A stretch of DNA of 64,000 bases from Qipengyuania marincola (GCF_029688625.1 NZ_JARULC010000001.1:558001-622000), one strand, 5' to 3'; numbered from the stretch's first letter, positions 18,024 through 26,652 are shown. Notes: a model not told the origin generated them from the sequence alone. A program made the numbers and translations.

Positions 18024-18027
18024 CGCA

Positions 18028-18462
18028 TCACATGTGTATGTCGAACACGTTGATCGCCGCATGCAGGATCAGCGCGATCAGCACGAGGCTCGACAGCGCG
18101 AACAAGACGAAGCGCACCATCACCACATTGGCCGTCGCCTGCATCAGCGAATGCAGGATACGCAGGCCGACGTAGATCCAGGCCAGCAGCGCGTTCAGCC
18201 CATCGCCCCAACCGACCATGGCGAGGACCAGGCAGGTCGCGTAAAACACCGTCGGCTGTTCGTGGAGATGGTTGTAATTATGCGCCTTCCACTGGACCTC
18301 GGCGGGCAGCGTATCGTCAAGCGTACCGGTTTTGCGCGCATCGTTCGGCGCGATGCCCGCCTTGCTCATGGCGGGGATGCGCACGGCATACATCCACAAC
18401 CACATGACCATGGTCCATGCCAGCAGCAGGACGACGGGTTGCAGGATTTCCGACTGGATCAT
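18028..18462 (-). CDS. MAPEG-family membrane protein (copy 2)
   Basis: A 144-residue, four-helix membrane protein of the MAPEG family (membrane-associated eicosanoid/glutathione metabolism). The family block WKAHNYNHLHEQPTVFY near residues 55-71 and a C-terminal helix pair are clear. Some family members are glutathione transferases or peroxidases; bacterial ones are mostly uncharacterised. The ATG at 18462 has AAGGAG upstream. It lies 11 nt after a second, related MAPEG gene, with which it shares sequence throughout, so the pair arose by tandem duplication. Confidence 0.88.
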   Translation of the reverse strand: MIQSEILQPVVLLLAWTMVMWLWMYAVRIPAMSKAGIAPNDARKTGTLDDTLPAEVQWKAHNYNHLHEQPTVFYATCLVLAMVGWGDGLNALLAWIYVGLRILHSLMQATANVVMVRFVLFALSSLVLIALILHAAINVFDIHM

Positions 18463-18473
18463 GGCAGGCTCCT

Positions 18474-18926
18474 TCAGGCCGGCGGCAGGCCGGGGTCGAA
18501 AAACAGCGTGGCGATCACCGCCCGGACCGCGAGTGCAGTGAGAGCCAGCGTGGACAAGAGGAAGATCAGGAAGCGGACCTTCACGACATTGACCGTCGCC
18601 TGATAGACCGAGTGAATGATGCGCAGCACGACGTAAATCCACGCCAGCAGCACATCGAGCGCGCCGGCGCCCATGATCGCAAGGATGACGACCGCCGGAT
18701 AGAAGATCGTCGGCTGTTCCATCAGATGGGCGTAATTATGCGCTTTCCAGTTGACCTTGTCGGGGATCACCCCCTCGAGGTCCTGCCCGCGACCACCCGG
18801 CTTGGACGAGCCGACATCGCGGCCCAGCCTGTTCATGGCCGGAAAGCGCGTGAACGCCATCCAGAACAGCATCACGAGTGACCAGGCGACGAGTACCGCC
18901 GCCGGTGCCAGCATTTGCGCCTGCAT
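18474..18926 (-). CDS. MAPEG-family membrane protein (copy 1)
   Basis: A 150-residue membrane protein with the same plan as its downstream neighbour: an N-terminal helix, a hydrophilic loop with VNWKAHNYAHLMEQPTIFYP, then three more helices (LLAWIYVVLRIIHSVYQATVN is split across the third). The KAHNYxHLxEQPTxFY block is shared with copy 2. The two are co-transcribed on the minus strand, convergent to trxB. Its substrate is not known; a glutathione-linked or lipid-linked role is only family inference. Confidence 0.88.
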   Translation of the reverse strand: MQAQMLAPAAVLVAWSLVMLFWMAFTRFPAMNRLGRDVGSSKPGGRGQDLEGVIPDKVNWKAHNYAHLMEQPTIFYPAVVILAIMGAGALDVLLAWIYVVLRIIHSVYQATVNVVKVRFLIFLLSTLALTALAVRAVIATLFFDPGLPPA

Positions 18927-18995
18927 CGAATTTCCCCCTTCTGGAACCCGTTTTGCCGTTCCTGCGTCTGGCGAAAGCGAAAGTCAAACGGCCTG

Positions 18996-19952
18996 TCAGG
19001 GCGCGATGGTTCGGGCGAAGCGCGCCGGATCGGCATTGCCGCCGGTCAGCATGATCACCGTGCCTTCGTCCACCGGCACCTTGCCCGCCAGCGCCGCCGC
19101 GAGCGCTGCTGCGCCGCCGGGTTCGAGCACCAGGCGAAGGTCGGAATAGGCGAAGCGCTGGGCGTTGCGAACGTCCTCGTCGGTGACAGTCACGCCCGGC
19201 GCCGCGCGATCCTTCAGGACGGCGAGATTGACCGGCTTGGTCGCGTCGGGCTGCAACGCATCGCAGATAGTGGAGGGCGGATCGTCAGCGACGCGCACGA
19301 TGTCACCTGTGGCAATAGCCTGGCCGACCATGTCCCAGCCGTCCGGTTCGACCACATGGATCGCTGCCTCGGGGCAGGCGAGGGCGAGACCTGCCGCCAG
19401 CCCGCCGCCTCCGCAGCACACGATGAAGCGCGAGGGGGTTTGGCCCAGCTGCGCCTCGGCCTCGATACCCGCCGATCCCTGGCCTTCGATCACCCACGGG
19501 TCCCCGAACGCGTGGACCAGCGTCCCGCCGCGTTCCTCGATGAGGCGCGCGGCGACCTCGTCGCGGTCCTCGCCCGGGCGCTCGTAAAGGACGATTTCGG
19601 CGCCCAGCGCGCGCGTCGCGTCGAGCTTCACCTGCGGGGCATTACGGGGCATCACAATCGTCGCCCGAATGCCCAGCCGCTTTGCCGCCCACGCGACGCC
19701 CTGCGCATGATTGCCGGACGAGACCGCCACGACGCCATGCGCCCTTTCCTCGGGCGTCATACTCGACAGGCGCCACCACCCGCCACGGATCTTGAAAGCG
19801 CCGACCGGTTGCAGGCTTTCCGCTTTCGCCCAGCAGTGCACTCCGCCGATCGTCACCGGCAGGAGCGGCGTCGGCGGAAGAATGGCGGCAATTGATCGCG
19901 CGGCCTCGCGCACGCCCTCGGCAGTCGGTTGGCGGTTTGCGTCGCGGATCAT
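18996..19952 (-). CDS. Threonine/serine dehydratase-like PLP enzyme (fold type II)
   Basis: A 318-residue catalytic domain without the C-terminal ACT-like regulatory domain of biosynthetic IlvA. The PLP lysine is in GAFKIRGG (Lys54), the phosphate-cradle glycines in CCGGGGLAAGLA near residues 177-188, and EPGGAAALAAAL lies near 280. Proteins of this length include catabolic threonine dehydratase, serine racemase and threo-3-hydroxyaspartate ammonia-lyase; the sequence does not separate these. It is divergent from the carboxynorspermidine dehydrogenase gene with about 60 bp between starts. Confidence 0.9.
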   Translation of the reverse strand: MIRDANRQPTAEGVREAARSIAAILPPTPLLPVTIGGVHCWAKAESLQPVGAFKIRGGWWRLSSMTPEERAHGVVAVSSGNHAQGVAWAAKRLGIRATIVMPRNAPQVKLDATRALGAEIVLYERPGEDRDEVAARLIEERGGTLVHAFGDPWVIEGQGSAGIEAEAQLGQTPSRFIVCCGGGGLAAGLALACPEAAIHVVEPDGWDMVGQAIATGDIVRVADDPPSTICDALQPDATKPVNLAVLKDRAAPGVTVTDEDVRNAQRFAYSDLRLVLEPGGAAALAAALAGKVPVDEGTVIMLTGGNADPARFARTIAP

Positions 19953-20013
19953 TTGGCGGGCTTAGCGCATTTCGCTAGGGGGGCGACAAGATTCGAATTC
20001 GGAGAATACATAC

Positions 20014-21225
20014 ATGTCGACAGTCCTCGTGATCGGTGCCGGCGGCGTCAGCTCGGTGTGCGTCCACAAGATGGCGATGAACAAGGATATCTTCACCGAT
20101 ATCCACCTCGCCAGCCGTACCAAGAGCAAGTGCGACAGCATCGCCGCAAGCGTGAAAGAGCGCACCGGCGTGGCCGTCAGCACCTACGAGATCGACGCGG
20201 AAGAAGTGCCCGCGATGGTCAATCTCATCAGGAAGGTGCAGCCCAGCCTCGTCGTCAATCTCGCCCTGCCGTATCAGGACCTGCCGATCATGGACGCCTG
20301 TCTCGAAGCGGGTGTGAGCTATCTCGATACCGCGAACTACGAGCCCAAGGACGAGGCAAAGTTCGAATATCACTGGCAGTGGGCCTATCACGACCGCTTC
20401 AAGGAAGCGGGGTTGATGGCGCTGCTGGGGTCGGGCTTCGACCCGGGCGTCACCAGCGTCTTCACCATGTGGCTGAAGAAGCACAAGCTGAAGACCATCC
20501 GCCAGCTCGACATCCTCGACTGCAACGGCGGCGATCACGGTCAGGCGTTCGCGACCAACTTCAATCCCGAAATCAACATCCGCGAGGTGACTGCACCTGC
20601 GCGCCACTGGGAGAATGGCGGGTTCGTCGAGACCCCGGCAATGGGTAAGAAGGTGGAGTTCGACTTCGAGGGCGTCGGCCCCAAGAACATGTACATGATG
20701 TACCACGAGGAGCTGGAAAGCCTCGCCAAGTTCAACCCGGAACTGGAACGTGCGCGCTTCTGGATGACCTTCGGCGATGAATACATCAAGCACCTCACCG
20801 TGCTGCAGAATGTCGGGATGACGCGGATCGACCCGGTCCGCTACCAGGGCAAGGACATCATCCCGCTCCAATTCCTCGCCGCCGTGCTGCCCAAGCCCGA
20901 AACGCTGGGCGAGACGACCAAGGGCAATACCAATATCGGCGTGATCGCCACCGGCGAGGCACTGGACGGGTCGGGCGAGAAGACCTTTTACATCAACAAT
21001 ATCTGCAGCCACGAGGCCGCTTACGAGGAAACCGGCAACCAAGCGGTTTCCTATACCACCGGCGTGCCGGCGATGATCGGTTCGGCGATGATGGTAACCG
21101 GCAAATGGTCGGGCGACGGCGTGTTCAACATGGAGCAGATGGACCCCGATCCCTTCATGGAGATGCTGAACGAGCATGGCTTGCCGTGGCAGGTGAAGGA
21201 AATGGACGGTCCGGTCGATTTCTAG
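20014..21225 (+). CDS. Carboxynorspermidine/carboxyspermidine dehydrogenase (saccharopine dehydrogenase family)
   Basis: This enzyme reductively couples aspartate semialdehyde with putrescine or diaminopropane to give carboxyspermidine or carboxynorspermidine, using NADPH. The 403-residue protein starts with a Rossmann motif (VLVIGAGGVSSV, residues 4-15) and has the family blocks VNLALPYQDLPIMDACL near 84-100, LLGSGFDPGVTSVF near 136-149 and AVSYTTGVPAMIG near 346-358. The partner decarboxylase NspC lies 2.6 kb downstream, which supports the assignment over lysine-pathway saccharopine dehydrogenase. It ends in a strong hairpin, so it is probably its own transcript. Confidence 0.93.
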   Translation: MSTVLVIGAGGVSSVCVHKMAMNKDIFTDIHLASRTKSKCDSIAASVKERTGVAVSTYEIDAEEVPAMVNLIRKVQPSLVVNLALPYQDLPIMDACLEAGVSYLDTANYEPKDEAKFEYHWQWAYHDRFKEAGLMALLGSGFDPGVTSVFTMWLKKHKLKTIRQLDILDCNGGDHGQAFATNFNPEINIREVTAPARHWENGGFVETPAMGKKVEFDFEGVGPKNMYMMYHEELESLAKFNPELERARFWMTFGDEYIKHLTVLQNVGMTRIDPVRYQGKDIIPLQFLAAVLPKPETLGETTKGNTNIGVIATGEALDGSGEKTFYINNICSHEAAYEETGNQAVSYTTGVPAMIGSAMMVTGKWSGDGVFNMEQMDPDPFMEMLNEHGLPWQVKEMDGPVDF

Positions 21226-21251
21226 AAAAACCAAGAGAAACCCCATGCAAT

Positions 21252-21287
21252 ACTAGCCAGCGTTGCCAATAGGCCACGCTGGCTAGT
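21252..21287 (+). terminator. Hairpin terminator after the carboxynorspermidine dehydrogenase gene
   Basis: A perfect 12-bp stem (ACTAGCCAGCGT with ACGCTGGCTAGT) encloses a 12-base loop about 26 bp after the stop codon. There is only TT after the stem. The perfect pairing and position support a terminator or a transcript-end stabiliser. Confidence 0.6.
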
Positions 21288-21408
21288 TCGCGTTCATGGC
21301 CCCCTCCGGGCCGATTGACCGAGATTTGCAAGTATATATATCTTCGCAGGTCTTTCAGGGACGCCCCGGCCGGTATTCTTCCGCTCGGGTTAACAGGGGT
21401 AATAGTCC

Positions 21409-22104
21409 ATGAAAAAATCGATTGCAGCCCTGGGGCTGCTGAGCCTTGGCGCCTGCGCGTCACCTTATGTCGGCACGCCGTACACCGCGCCCGCCGTTCC
21501 GGTCACTTCGGTCGCCATCGTCGACGATACGCTGCCCGAGAATGCGGTCGCATTCGAAGCGGCGTCGACCATGGGCAACTTCGGCCTGCTCGGCGCGCTG
21601 ATCGATGCCGGCGTACAGGGATCGCGCAAGGATCGCGTCAATGAAGCGCTCGACAGCGTGGAGTACACGCCCGAAGCCAATTTCGAAGCCTTTCTGATCG
21701 CCGCGCTGGCCGAGGAAGGCATCACGGGTGCCATGCTCGAAGGCCCGGACCGCGAAAAGCGCAGGTTCCTCGAGAAATATCCGGCGGCCCCGTCGGGTGC
21801 TCAGGCGCTGATCGACTTCAACGTCACTTCCTACGGTTATGCAAATGCGGGTAACCAGTTGTGGCGTCCCACCGTTTCGGCAGACGTGAAGATGGTCGAT
21901 GCCGTAACGGGCAAGCCGCTGATGGAAAACCGCATCATCCTCAACCCGATCGATGCGCAGGCCGGTATCGTAACGCTGGCGCCCAACCCGGCCTATGTGT
22001 TCCAGAACCGCGAGGACATGATCTCGCAGCCTGAGCGTCTTGCGGAGGGCATCGACGATGCGCTCAAGCAGGTTGCCGAGGCCGCTGTCCGCCTGCTGAA
22101 GTAA
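21409..22104 (+). CDS. Predicted lipoprotein of unknown function (231 residues)
   Basis: A lipoprotein signal is evident: MKKSIAALGLLSLGAC ends in a lipobox with Cys16 as the lipidated residue. The mature protein is acidic, shows no domain I recognise, and has a mixed alpha/beta character; a loosely conserved core runs VAIVDDTLPENAVAFEAAST and later QALIDFNVTSYGYANAG. It is the first gene after an AT-rich promoter-like patch (TATATATA near 21332-21342) and is followed 11 bp later by a second lipoprotein gene, so the two are one operon. The pair lies between the two carboxynorspermidine enzymes. Function unknown. Confidence 0.85.
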   Translation: MKKSIAALGLLSLGACASPYVGTPYTAPAVPVTSVAIVDDTLPENAVAFEAASTMGNFGLLGALIDAGVQGSRKDRVNEALDSVEYTPEANFEAFLIAALAEEGITGAMLEGPDREKRRFLEKYPAAPSGAQALIDFNVTSYGYANAGNQLWRPTVSADVKMVDAVTGKPLMENRIILNPIDAQAGIVTLAPNPAYVFQNREDMISQPERLAEGIDDALKQVAEAAVRLLK

Positions 22105-22115
22105 GGGAGGCCGCG

Positions 22116-22748
22116 ATGCGGACCAAGCTGTTTGGGCTGGCGGGCCTTTCGGTCCTGCTGGCAGGTTGCGCCACCACGGTGCCGACCTATCCGGCGACAC
22201 TGGCGTTCGAGCGGGCCGATTGCGCGACCGTGCCGGAAACGGTCACGGCGGTCAGCCTGACGCCGGACAAGGACAAGAAGATCTGGATGCTCGATAGCCA
22301 GCTCTCCGCGTCCGGGCCCTGCCTCGATCGCAACGGGGTTTCGGCTCCTTACATGGTCTTTTCCTTGCCGGAAGAAGGCAAGGCGAAGATGGTGGAGCTG
22401 GGCGCAGGACTGGAACTGGCGCGCGTGCTTTCGCCGCGGGTCGTGCTGCTCGACGCACAAGGCGCGGAAACCCGCTCCTTTTCGCGCGAACAGTACATGT
22501 TCCGCCCGGGCCTGCTATCGGTGCAGTTCGTGCCGCAGGCAAACGAGCGCTATGCACTGGTGACGGTCGATCCCGAACCCATCGGGCAGAGCCACGACAC
22601 GATTGTGGCGGGCACTTCGACCGCCACCATCTACACCGGTTTCGGTGCGTCAAACTGGCGTAGCGGCCACGAGGCGATGATGTCGCGCGGCTTCTCCTAC
22701 GAAGGGATGGTGCGCGCGCTGGTCTACCGGGCCGACGACGCCAGGTAA
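22116..22748 (+). CDS. Predicted lipoprotein of unknown function (210 residues)
   Basis: The N-terminus MRTKLFGLAGLSVLLAGC gives a clear lipobox with Cys18. The rest is a soluble, probably beta-rich periplasmic domain; I recognise no family with confidence. SFSREQYMFRPGLLSVQFVP and ERYALVTVDP near residues 128-160 look like edge strands of a sandwich. AAGGGAGG just before the ATG is a strong ribosome site, and the gene starts 11 bp after the preceding lipoprotein gene. A UUCG-loop terminator follows closely, closing this two-gene unit. Confidence 0.85.
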   Translation: MRTKLFGLAGLSVLLAGCATTVPTYPATLAFERADCATVPETVTAVSLTPDKDKKIWMLDSQLSASGPCLDRNGVSAPYMVFSLPEEGKAKMVELGAGLELARVLSPRVVLLDAQGAETRSFSREQYMFRPGLLSVQFVPQANERYALVTVDPEPIGQSHDTIVAGTSTATIYTGFGASNWRSGHEAMMSRGFSYEGMVRALVYRADDAR

Positions 22749-22766
22749 GGCTCCGACCTGATCAGG

Positions 22767-22803
22767 AAGGGCGGGGACGGCTTCGGCCGCTCCCGCCCTT
22801 TTT
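22767..22803 (+). terminator. Intrinsic terminator with a UUCG tetraloop
   Basis: A 15-pair stem (AAGGGCGGGGACGGC with GCCGCTCCCGCCCTT, one G-U and one mismatch) caps on TTCG and runs into TTTTT. This is the clearest intrinsic terminator in the window; it closes the two-lipoprotein operon and separates it from the NHL protein gene. Confidence 0.88.
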
Positions 22804-22852
22804 GCATGCGTGGGGCTTGCAGCTTTCGAGAGCGCGGCTAATCCTCCGTGGC

Positions 22853-23809
22853 ATGAGGGGTCTTCCGATATTGCTTGGTGCTGTCCTGCTCGCCGCCTGC
22901 GGCGGAGCCGCGCGCGAGGAGGTGCCGCGCGCAGCGATCGACAGTGACTGGCCATCCATCCCCGACGATGCCGTCTTCGGGCAGGTCAGCGCGGTTGCGG
23001 CCGACAGCCACGGTCACATCTTCGTGCTCCACCGCGCAGGCCGCCCGTGGGAAGAACCCTTTCCAAGCGATCCGATCGCCGAGCCGACCGTGTTCATGTT
23101 CGCACCCGGCGGAGCTTTGCTGGCGAAGTGGGGCGCCGGCGACTTCATCATGCCGCACGGCCTTTCGGTCGACGCGGGCGACAACATCTGGATCACCGAT
23201 GTCGCGCGCGAGCAGGTATTGCGTTTCAGCCATGACGGCGATGAGCAACTGGTCCTCGGCGAACGCGGCGTCACCGCGCAGGACGAAGGGCATTTCGGCA
23301 GGCCGGCCGATACCGCTTTCATCGGCAACCGGGCGCTCGTCGCCGATGGCTATGTGAACACGCGCATCGCCGAATTCGACCGCAGCGGGGCATTCCTGCG
23401 CGACTGGGGCGATTTCAGCATCGCGCACGCGATTGCGGTCGATGAAGAGCGCATCTACGTCGCCGATCGCGAGAACGCCCGGATCCAGATATTCGACCAC
23501 GCGGGCGAGCTGCTGGAAAGTCGTGCAACGCCGACCGGCGGTCATCCCTACGGCCTCGCGACTCTCGGCGGCGGCTGGCTGGTCTCGGTCGAGGGCAGGG
23601 ACCGGGCGGACCGGTTTGGCGCCATCGTGCGCGTCTATACGCCCGAGGGCGCGGTGGAACGCTCTCTCGATGTGAGCAGCGAGGACGCGGAGGTCAGCCT
23701 CGGGCACGATATTGCGATCGGTCGCGACGGCATGGCCTATGTTGCCGATGTCCATGGCGACCGTGTGGTCCGCTTCGAACTTTCGCCAGCACAGGAACCG
23801 AGCGAATAA
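22853..23809 (+). CDS. NHL-repeat lipoprotein, peptidyl-alpha-hydroxyglycine amidating lyase (PAL)-like
   Basis: A 318-residue lipoprotein (MRGLPILLGAVLLAAC, lipobox Cys16) with a six-bladed NHL propeller. Family blocks of PAL are visible: PHGLSVDAGDNIWITDV near residues 99-115, RPADTAFIGNRALVADGYVNTRI near 147-170 (split), YVADRENARIQIF near 202-214, GHPYGLATL, and GHDIAIGRDGMAYVADVHGDRV near the end. PAL cleaves peptidyl-alpha-hydroxyglycine to a peptide amide and glyoxylate; bacterial homologues lack the hydroxylase half and are uncharacterised. The ATG at 22853 fits the signal. The TAA shares one base with the nspC ATG (TAATG), an unexplained coupling to polyamine synthesis. Confidence 0.88.
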   Translation: MRGLPILLGAVLLAACGGAAREEVPRAAIDSDWPSIPDDAVFGQVSAVAADSHGHIFVLHRAGRPWEEPFPSDPIAEPTVFMFAPGGALLAKWGAGDFIMPHGLSVDAGDNIWITDVAREQVLRFSHDGDEQLVLGERGVTAQDEGHFGRPADTAFIGNRALVADGYVNTRIAEFDRSGAFLRDWGDFSIAHAIAVDEERIYVADRENARIQIFDHAGELLESRATPTGGHPYGLATLGGGWLVSVEGRDRADRFGAIVRVYTPEGAVERSLDVSSEDAEVSLGHDIAIGRDGMAYVADVHGDRVVRFELSPAQEPSE

Positions 23810-24987
23810 TGGAAACCAAAGCGGGCGATCCCGGGGCCTTCCGGCATTTCGACCTCAACCGCGTCGACAGCCCCGCCTTCGTGGTGGATGCAGCGAAGCT
23901 GCGCGCCAATTGCCAGGTGCTGGCCGAGATCCGCGACGCGGCGGAGATCAAGGTGCTGGCCGCGCTCAAGGCGTTCAGCATGTGGGCGACTGCGCCGATC
24001 ATCGGCGAGTATCTCGACGGCGTCTGCACTTCGGGCCTGTGGGAAGCGCGCCTCGCAAGCGAGTTCTACGACGGCGAAATCGCCACCTATTCTGCGGCCT
24101 ACAAGCCGGACGAGCTGGAAGAGGTCTGCCGCCTGTCCGATCATGTCATCTTCAATTCACCGGGCCAGATGGAGCGTGCGGCGCTGATCCTCGAGGCGGC
24201 ACGCGCGGCGGGGCAGGATTTCGACGTCGGCCTGCGGATCAATCCGATGCATCCGACAGGCGAGGTGCCGCGTTACGATCCGTCCAGCCCAGGCAGCCGC
24301 CTTGGCTTTCCCATCGACCAGCTGACGCCGGAGATCATGGAGGGTGTCGAGGGCATCCACTTCCACAACCTCTGCGAGCAGGATTTCGAGCCGCTCCACG
24401 CCACCTGGGACAAGGTGTTCGACGCGATCGAGCCGTGGTTCGGCCAGCTCAAGTGGATCAACATGGGCGGCGGCCACCACATCACCCGCGCCGATTACCA
24501 GCGCGAGGAATTGGTCGAATTCCTGCGCGATGCGAAGGACGATACCGGCGCGGAAATCTATCTCGAGCCGGGCGAGGCGGTGGCGCTCGATGCGGGGATC
24601 CTCGTGGGCACGATCCTCGATACGGGCTTCAACGGCGTGCCGGTTGCCGTCGCGGACATCTCCGCCACCTGCCACATGCCCGATGTTATCGAGGCACCCT
24701 ATCGCCCCGCGATGCTCGGCGAAGCGGCCGATCACGATGTGCCCGAGGTGCGCATCGGCGGCCCGTCGTGCCTCGCCGGTGACGTCATCGGCGACTATCG
24801 CATTCCCGGCGGGGCGGAGGTCGGCAAGCGCTTCGCTTTCCTCGACCAGGCGCATTATTCGATGGTCAAGACCAACACCTTCAACGGCGTGCAGCTGCCC
24901 AGCATCTGGCTGTGGGACAGCGAGACCGACCAGCTCGAGCTGATCCGCGAGTTCGGCTATGAAGCTTTCCGCGACCGGCTGAGTTGA
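23809..24987 (+). CDS. nspC: Carboxynorspermidine decarboxylase NspC
   Basis: NspC decarboxylates carboxynorspermidine or carboxyspermidine to norspermidine or spermidine, completing the non-SAM polyamine route. The 392-residue protein is an alanine racemase-fold, PLP-dependent decarboxylase with the PLP lysine in AALKAFSMWA (Lys54), HFHNLCEQ near residue 182, the glycine loop NMGGGHH near 220-226, and YLEPGEAV near 248. Its ATG overlaps the stop of the PAL-like gene by one base, and its TGA abuts the convergent DUF3137 stop in the palindrome TGATCA. With the dehydrogenase upstream and the decarboxylase at 26.8 kb it forms a spermidine pathway. Confidence 0.95.
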   Translation: METKAGDPGAFRHFDLNRVDSPAFVVDAAKLRANCQVLAEIRDAAEIKVLAALKAFSMWATAPIIGEYLDGVCTSGLWEARLASEFYDGEIATYSAAYKPDELEEVCRLSDHVIFNSPGQMERAALILEAARAAGQDFDVGLRINPMHPTGEVPRYDPSSPGSRLGFPIDQLTPEIMEGVEGIHFHNLCEQDFEPLHATWDKVFDAIEPWFGQLKWINMGGGHHITRADYQREELVEFLRDAKDDTGAEIYLEPGEAVALDAGILVGTILDTGFNGVPVAVADISATCHMPDVIEAPYRPAMLGEAADHDVPEVRIGGPSCLAGDVIGDYRIPGGAEVGKRFAFLDQAHYSMVKTNTFNGVQLPSIWLWDSETDQLELIREFGYEAFRDRLS

Positions 24988-25953
24988 TCAGCCGTAGCGA
25001 TGCGCCGGATCCGCGGGGCGGATGCGGTTCATGGTCAGCGCCAGGTCCGCGATCCCGGCGAACTGGCGAATCGTCTGTGCCACCATCGCGCGGTCAGCCG
25101 AGGGGTCGAGCGATCCGCTTTCAAACAGATTTCCGCCCTCCAGCGCCAGCACCATGTTACCGCCGGTGAACACGACCGCGCTGCCTTTGCCCTGAAACAG
25201 CCGCTCGAGATTGAGCAGCCGCTCGATATACTCCGGATTGATAAGCCAGCGCGCCTCGGTCTGGTCGGTGGTGTAGACATCGAACCGATCCTCGAATTCG
25301 GGGCTGACCATGTCGGCGAGTTGCAGCACCTGCCCGTCGAGCTTCACGCTGTCCTTCGCCCCGCCGAACAGCTTCCTGAACTGCCCGTCCTTTGCCAGCA
25401 GCGTGGTGCCGTGGAACGGCCGCTCGAACGCGATGGACACGATCGCACCGCGAAATACCGTGACCCAGCGCCGATTCTTGCCGGACCCGCGCCGTTCCTG
25501 CAGGTGCGCCTCGTGCAGGGTGAAATCGTGGCCCGCGGTCTCGCCTTCCCAAAGGTCCTCGAAATCGCGTTTCTGGTGCTTTGGCAGCAGCTGGAACTCG
25601 CGCGCTGTCTCGAAGGCATCGGTCGCCTCGCAATCGTGGCAGTAGGTGAGGCCGAGCGCGCCCGCGATGGCCTCGTTGACGCCGGTCTTGACCTCTTTCT
25701 TCGCCTTTTGCTTCGGCATTTGCGACCACGCCCAGGCGCCCGCAAAAGCAAGGCCCGACAGCCACAGCTTCGGTGTGAAATCGATCGGTACGAGGATGAA
25801 GAAGAAGGCGGCCAGCGGCAGCAGCACCATGCCTGCCTTCCACACCCGGTCCCACGACTGCGCCACCGCATCGGCGCGCACCTGCGCCTGACCTTCCAGC
25901 CAAGCGCCAAGCTCGCCCGCCATCAGCCGGTCCGCGTCGGGATACTCGATCAC
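24988..25953 (-). CDS. DUF3137 membrane protein
   Basis: A 321-residue protein with two adjacent membrane helices near residues 45-60 and 65-82 and a soluble C-terminal part that includes the ALGLTYCHDCEATDAF and FHGTTLLAKDGQF segments. DUF3137 proteins have no known function but are often beside lemA, as here. Start is GTG at 25953 with GGGAAG upstream; an internal ATG at 25923 is possible. It is divergent from lemA across 68 bp and convergent with nspC, the two stops touching. Confidence 0.85.
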   Translation of the reverse strand: MIEYPDADRLMAGELGAWLEGQAQVRADAVAQSWDRVWKAGMVLLPLAAFFFILVPIDFTPKLWLSGLAFAGAWAWSQMPKQKAKKEVKTGVNEAIAGALGLTYCHDCEATDAFETAREFQLLPKHQKRDFEDLWEGETAGHDFTLHEAHLQERRGSGKNRRWVTVFRGAIVSIAFERPFHGTTLLAKDGQFRKLFGGAKDSVKLDGQVLQLADMVSPEFEDRFDVYTTDQTEARWLINPEYIERLLNLERLFQGKGSAVVFTGGNMVLALEGGNLFESGSLDPSADRAMVAQTIRQFAGIADLALTMNRIRPADPAHRYG

Positions 25954-26021
25954 GCCCCACTTCCCTTCGTTAACCAGTTGGTTCTATCATAGGGTCCGAA
26001 ACGTAAAAGGGGGGTTTCACC

Positions 26022-26597
26022 GTGTTCGAAGTCGCCAGCGCATTCTGGACGTCCGTCGCCCTGTTCCTGGGGGCGGGCCTCGTGATCCTGCTGATCGTGA
26101 TCTACAACAGGCTGGTTGCCCAGCGACAGAACGTGAAGCAGGGCGTGGCCGATATCGATGCGCAATTGCGCCAGCGGCACGATCTCATTCCCAATCTGGT
26201 CGAAACGGTCAAAGGCTATGCCGGGCACGAGAAAGACACGCTCGATGCGGTGATTTCGGCGCGCAACCAGGCGGCCAATGGCCCGATTACCTCGGCCGAC
26301 GAACAGGGCCTGCGCGTTGCGCTCGACCGCCTGTTGGCGCTGGGGGAAGCCTATCCCGACCTCAAGGCTTCGGCCAATTTCCAGGAGTTGCAGCGCGAGC
26401 TTTCGCATGTGGAGGACAAGCTGGCTGCGGCACGGCGCGCCCTCAACGCCGCCGTGTCGCGCTACAACACCGCGCGCGAGAGCTTCCCGGCCGTACTCTT
26501 TGCGGGACTGCTCGGCTTCAAGGAGGCCGATTTCCACCGGCTCGACGACAGCGAGAAGGGCACCGTGGATCAGGTGCCGTCGATCAGCTTCCAGTAG
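26022..26597 (+). CDS. LemA family protein
   Basis: A 191-residue protein with one N-terminal membrane helix (about 8-28) and a helical-bundle cytoplasmic or periplasmic domain. The signature YNRLVAQRQNVKQGVADIDAQLRQRHDLIPNLVETVKGYA (split) near residues 29-66 and ARRALNAAVSRYNTARESFP near 145-163 identify LemA. Its role is unclear; it is often linked to envelope stress. Start is GTG at 26022 with AAGGGGGG upstream. A GC hairpin terminator follows. The divergent DUF3137 neighbour suggests a joint role. Confidence 0.92.
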   Translation: MFEVASAFWTSVALFLGAGLVILLIVIYNRLVAQRQNVKQGVADIDAQLRQRHDLIPNLVETVKGYAGHEKDTLDAVISARNQAANGPITSADEQGLRVALDRLLALGEAYPDLKASANFQELQRELSHVEDKLAAARRALNAAVSRYNTARESFPAVLFAGLLGFKEADFHRLDDSEKGTVDQVPSISFQ

Positions 26598-26627
26598 CGC
26601 TATTGGGAGCGATCCATCGCAACACAG

Positions 26628-26652
26628 GCCCGCCGCACCCCGCGGCGGGCTT
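26628..26652 (+). terminator. Terminator hairpin after lemA
   Basis: A 9-bp perfect stem (GCCCGCCGC with GCGGCGGGC) and a five-base loop lies 30 bp after the lemA stop. The T-run is only TT, common in GC-rich genomes. Confidence 0.6.
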
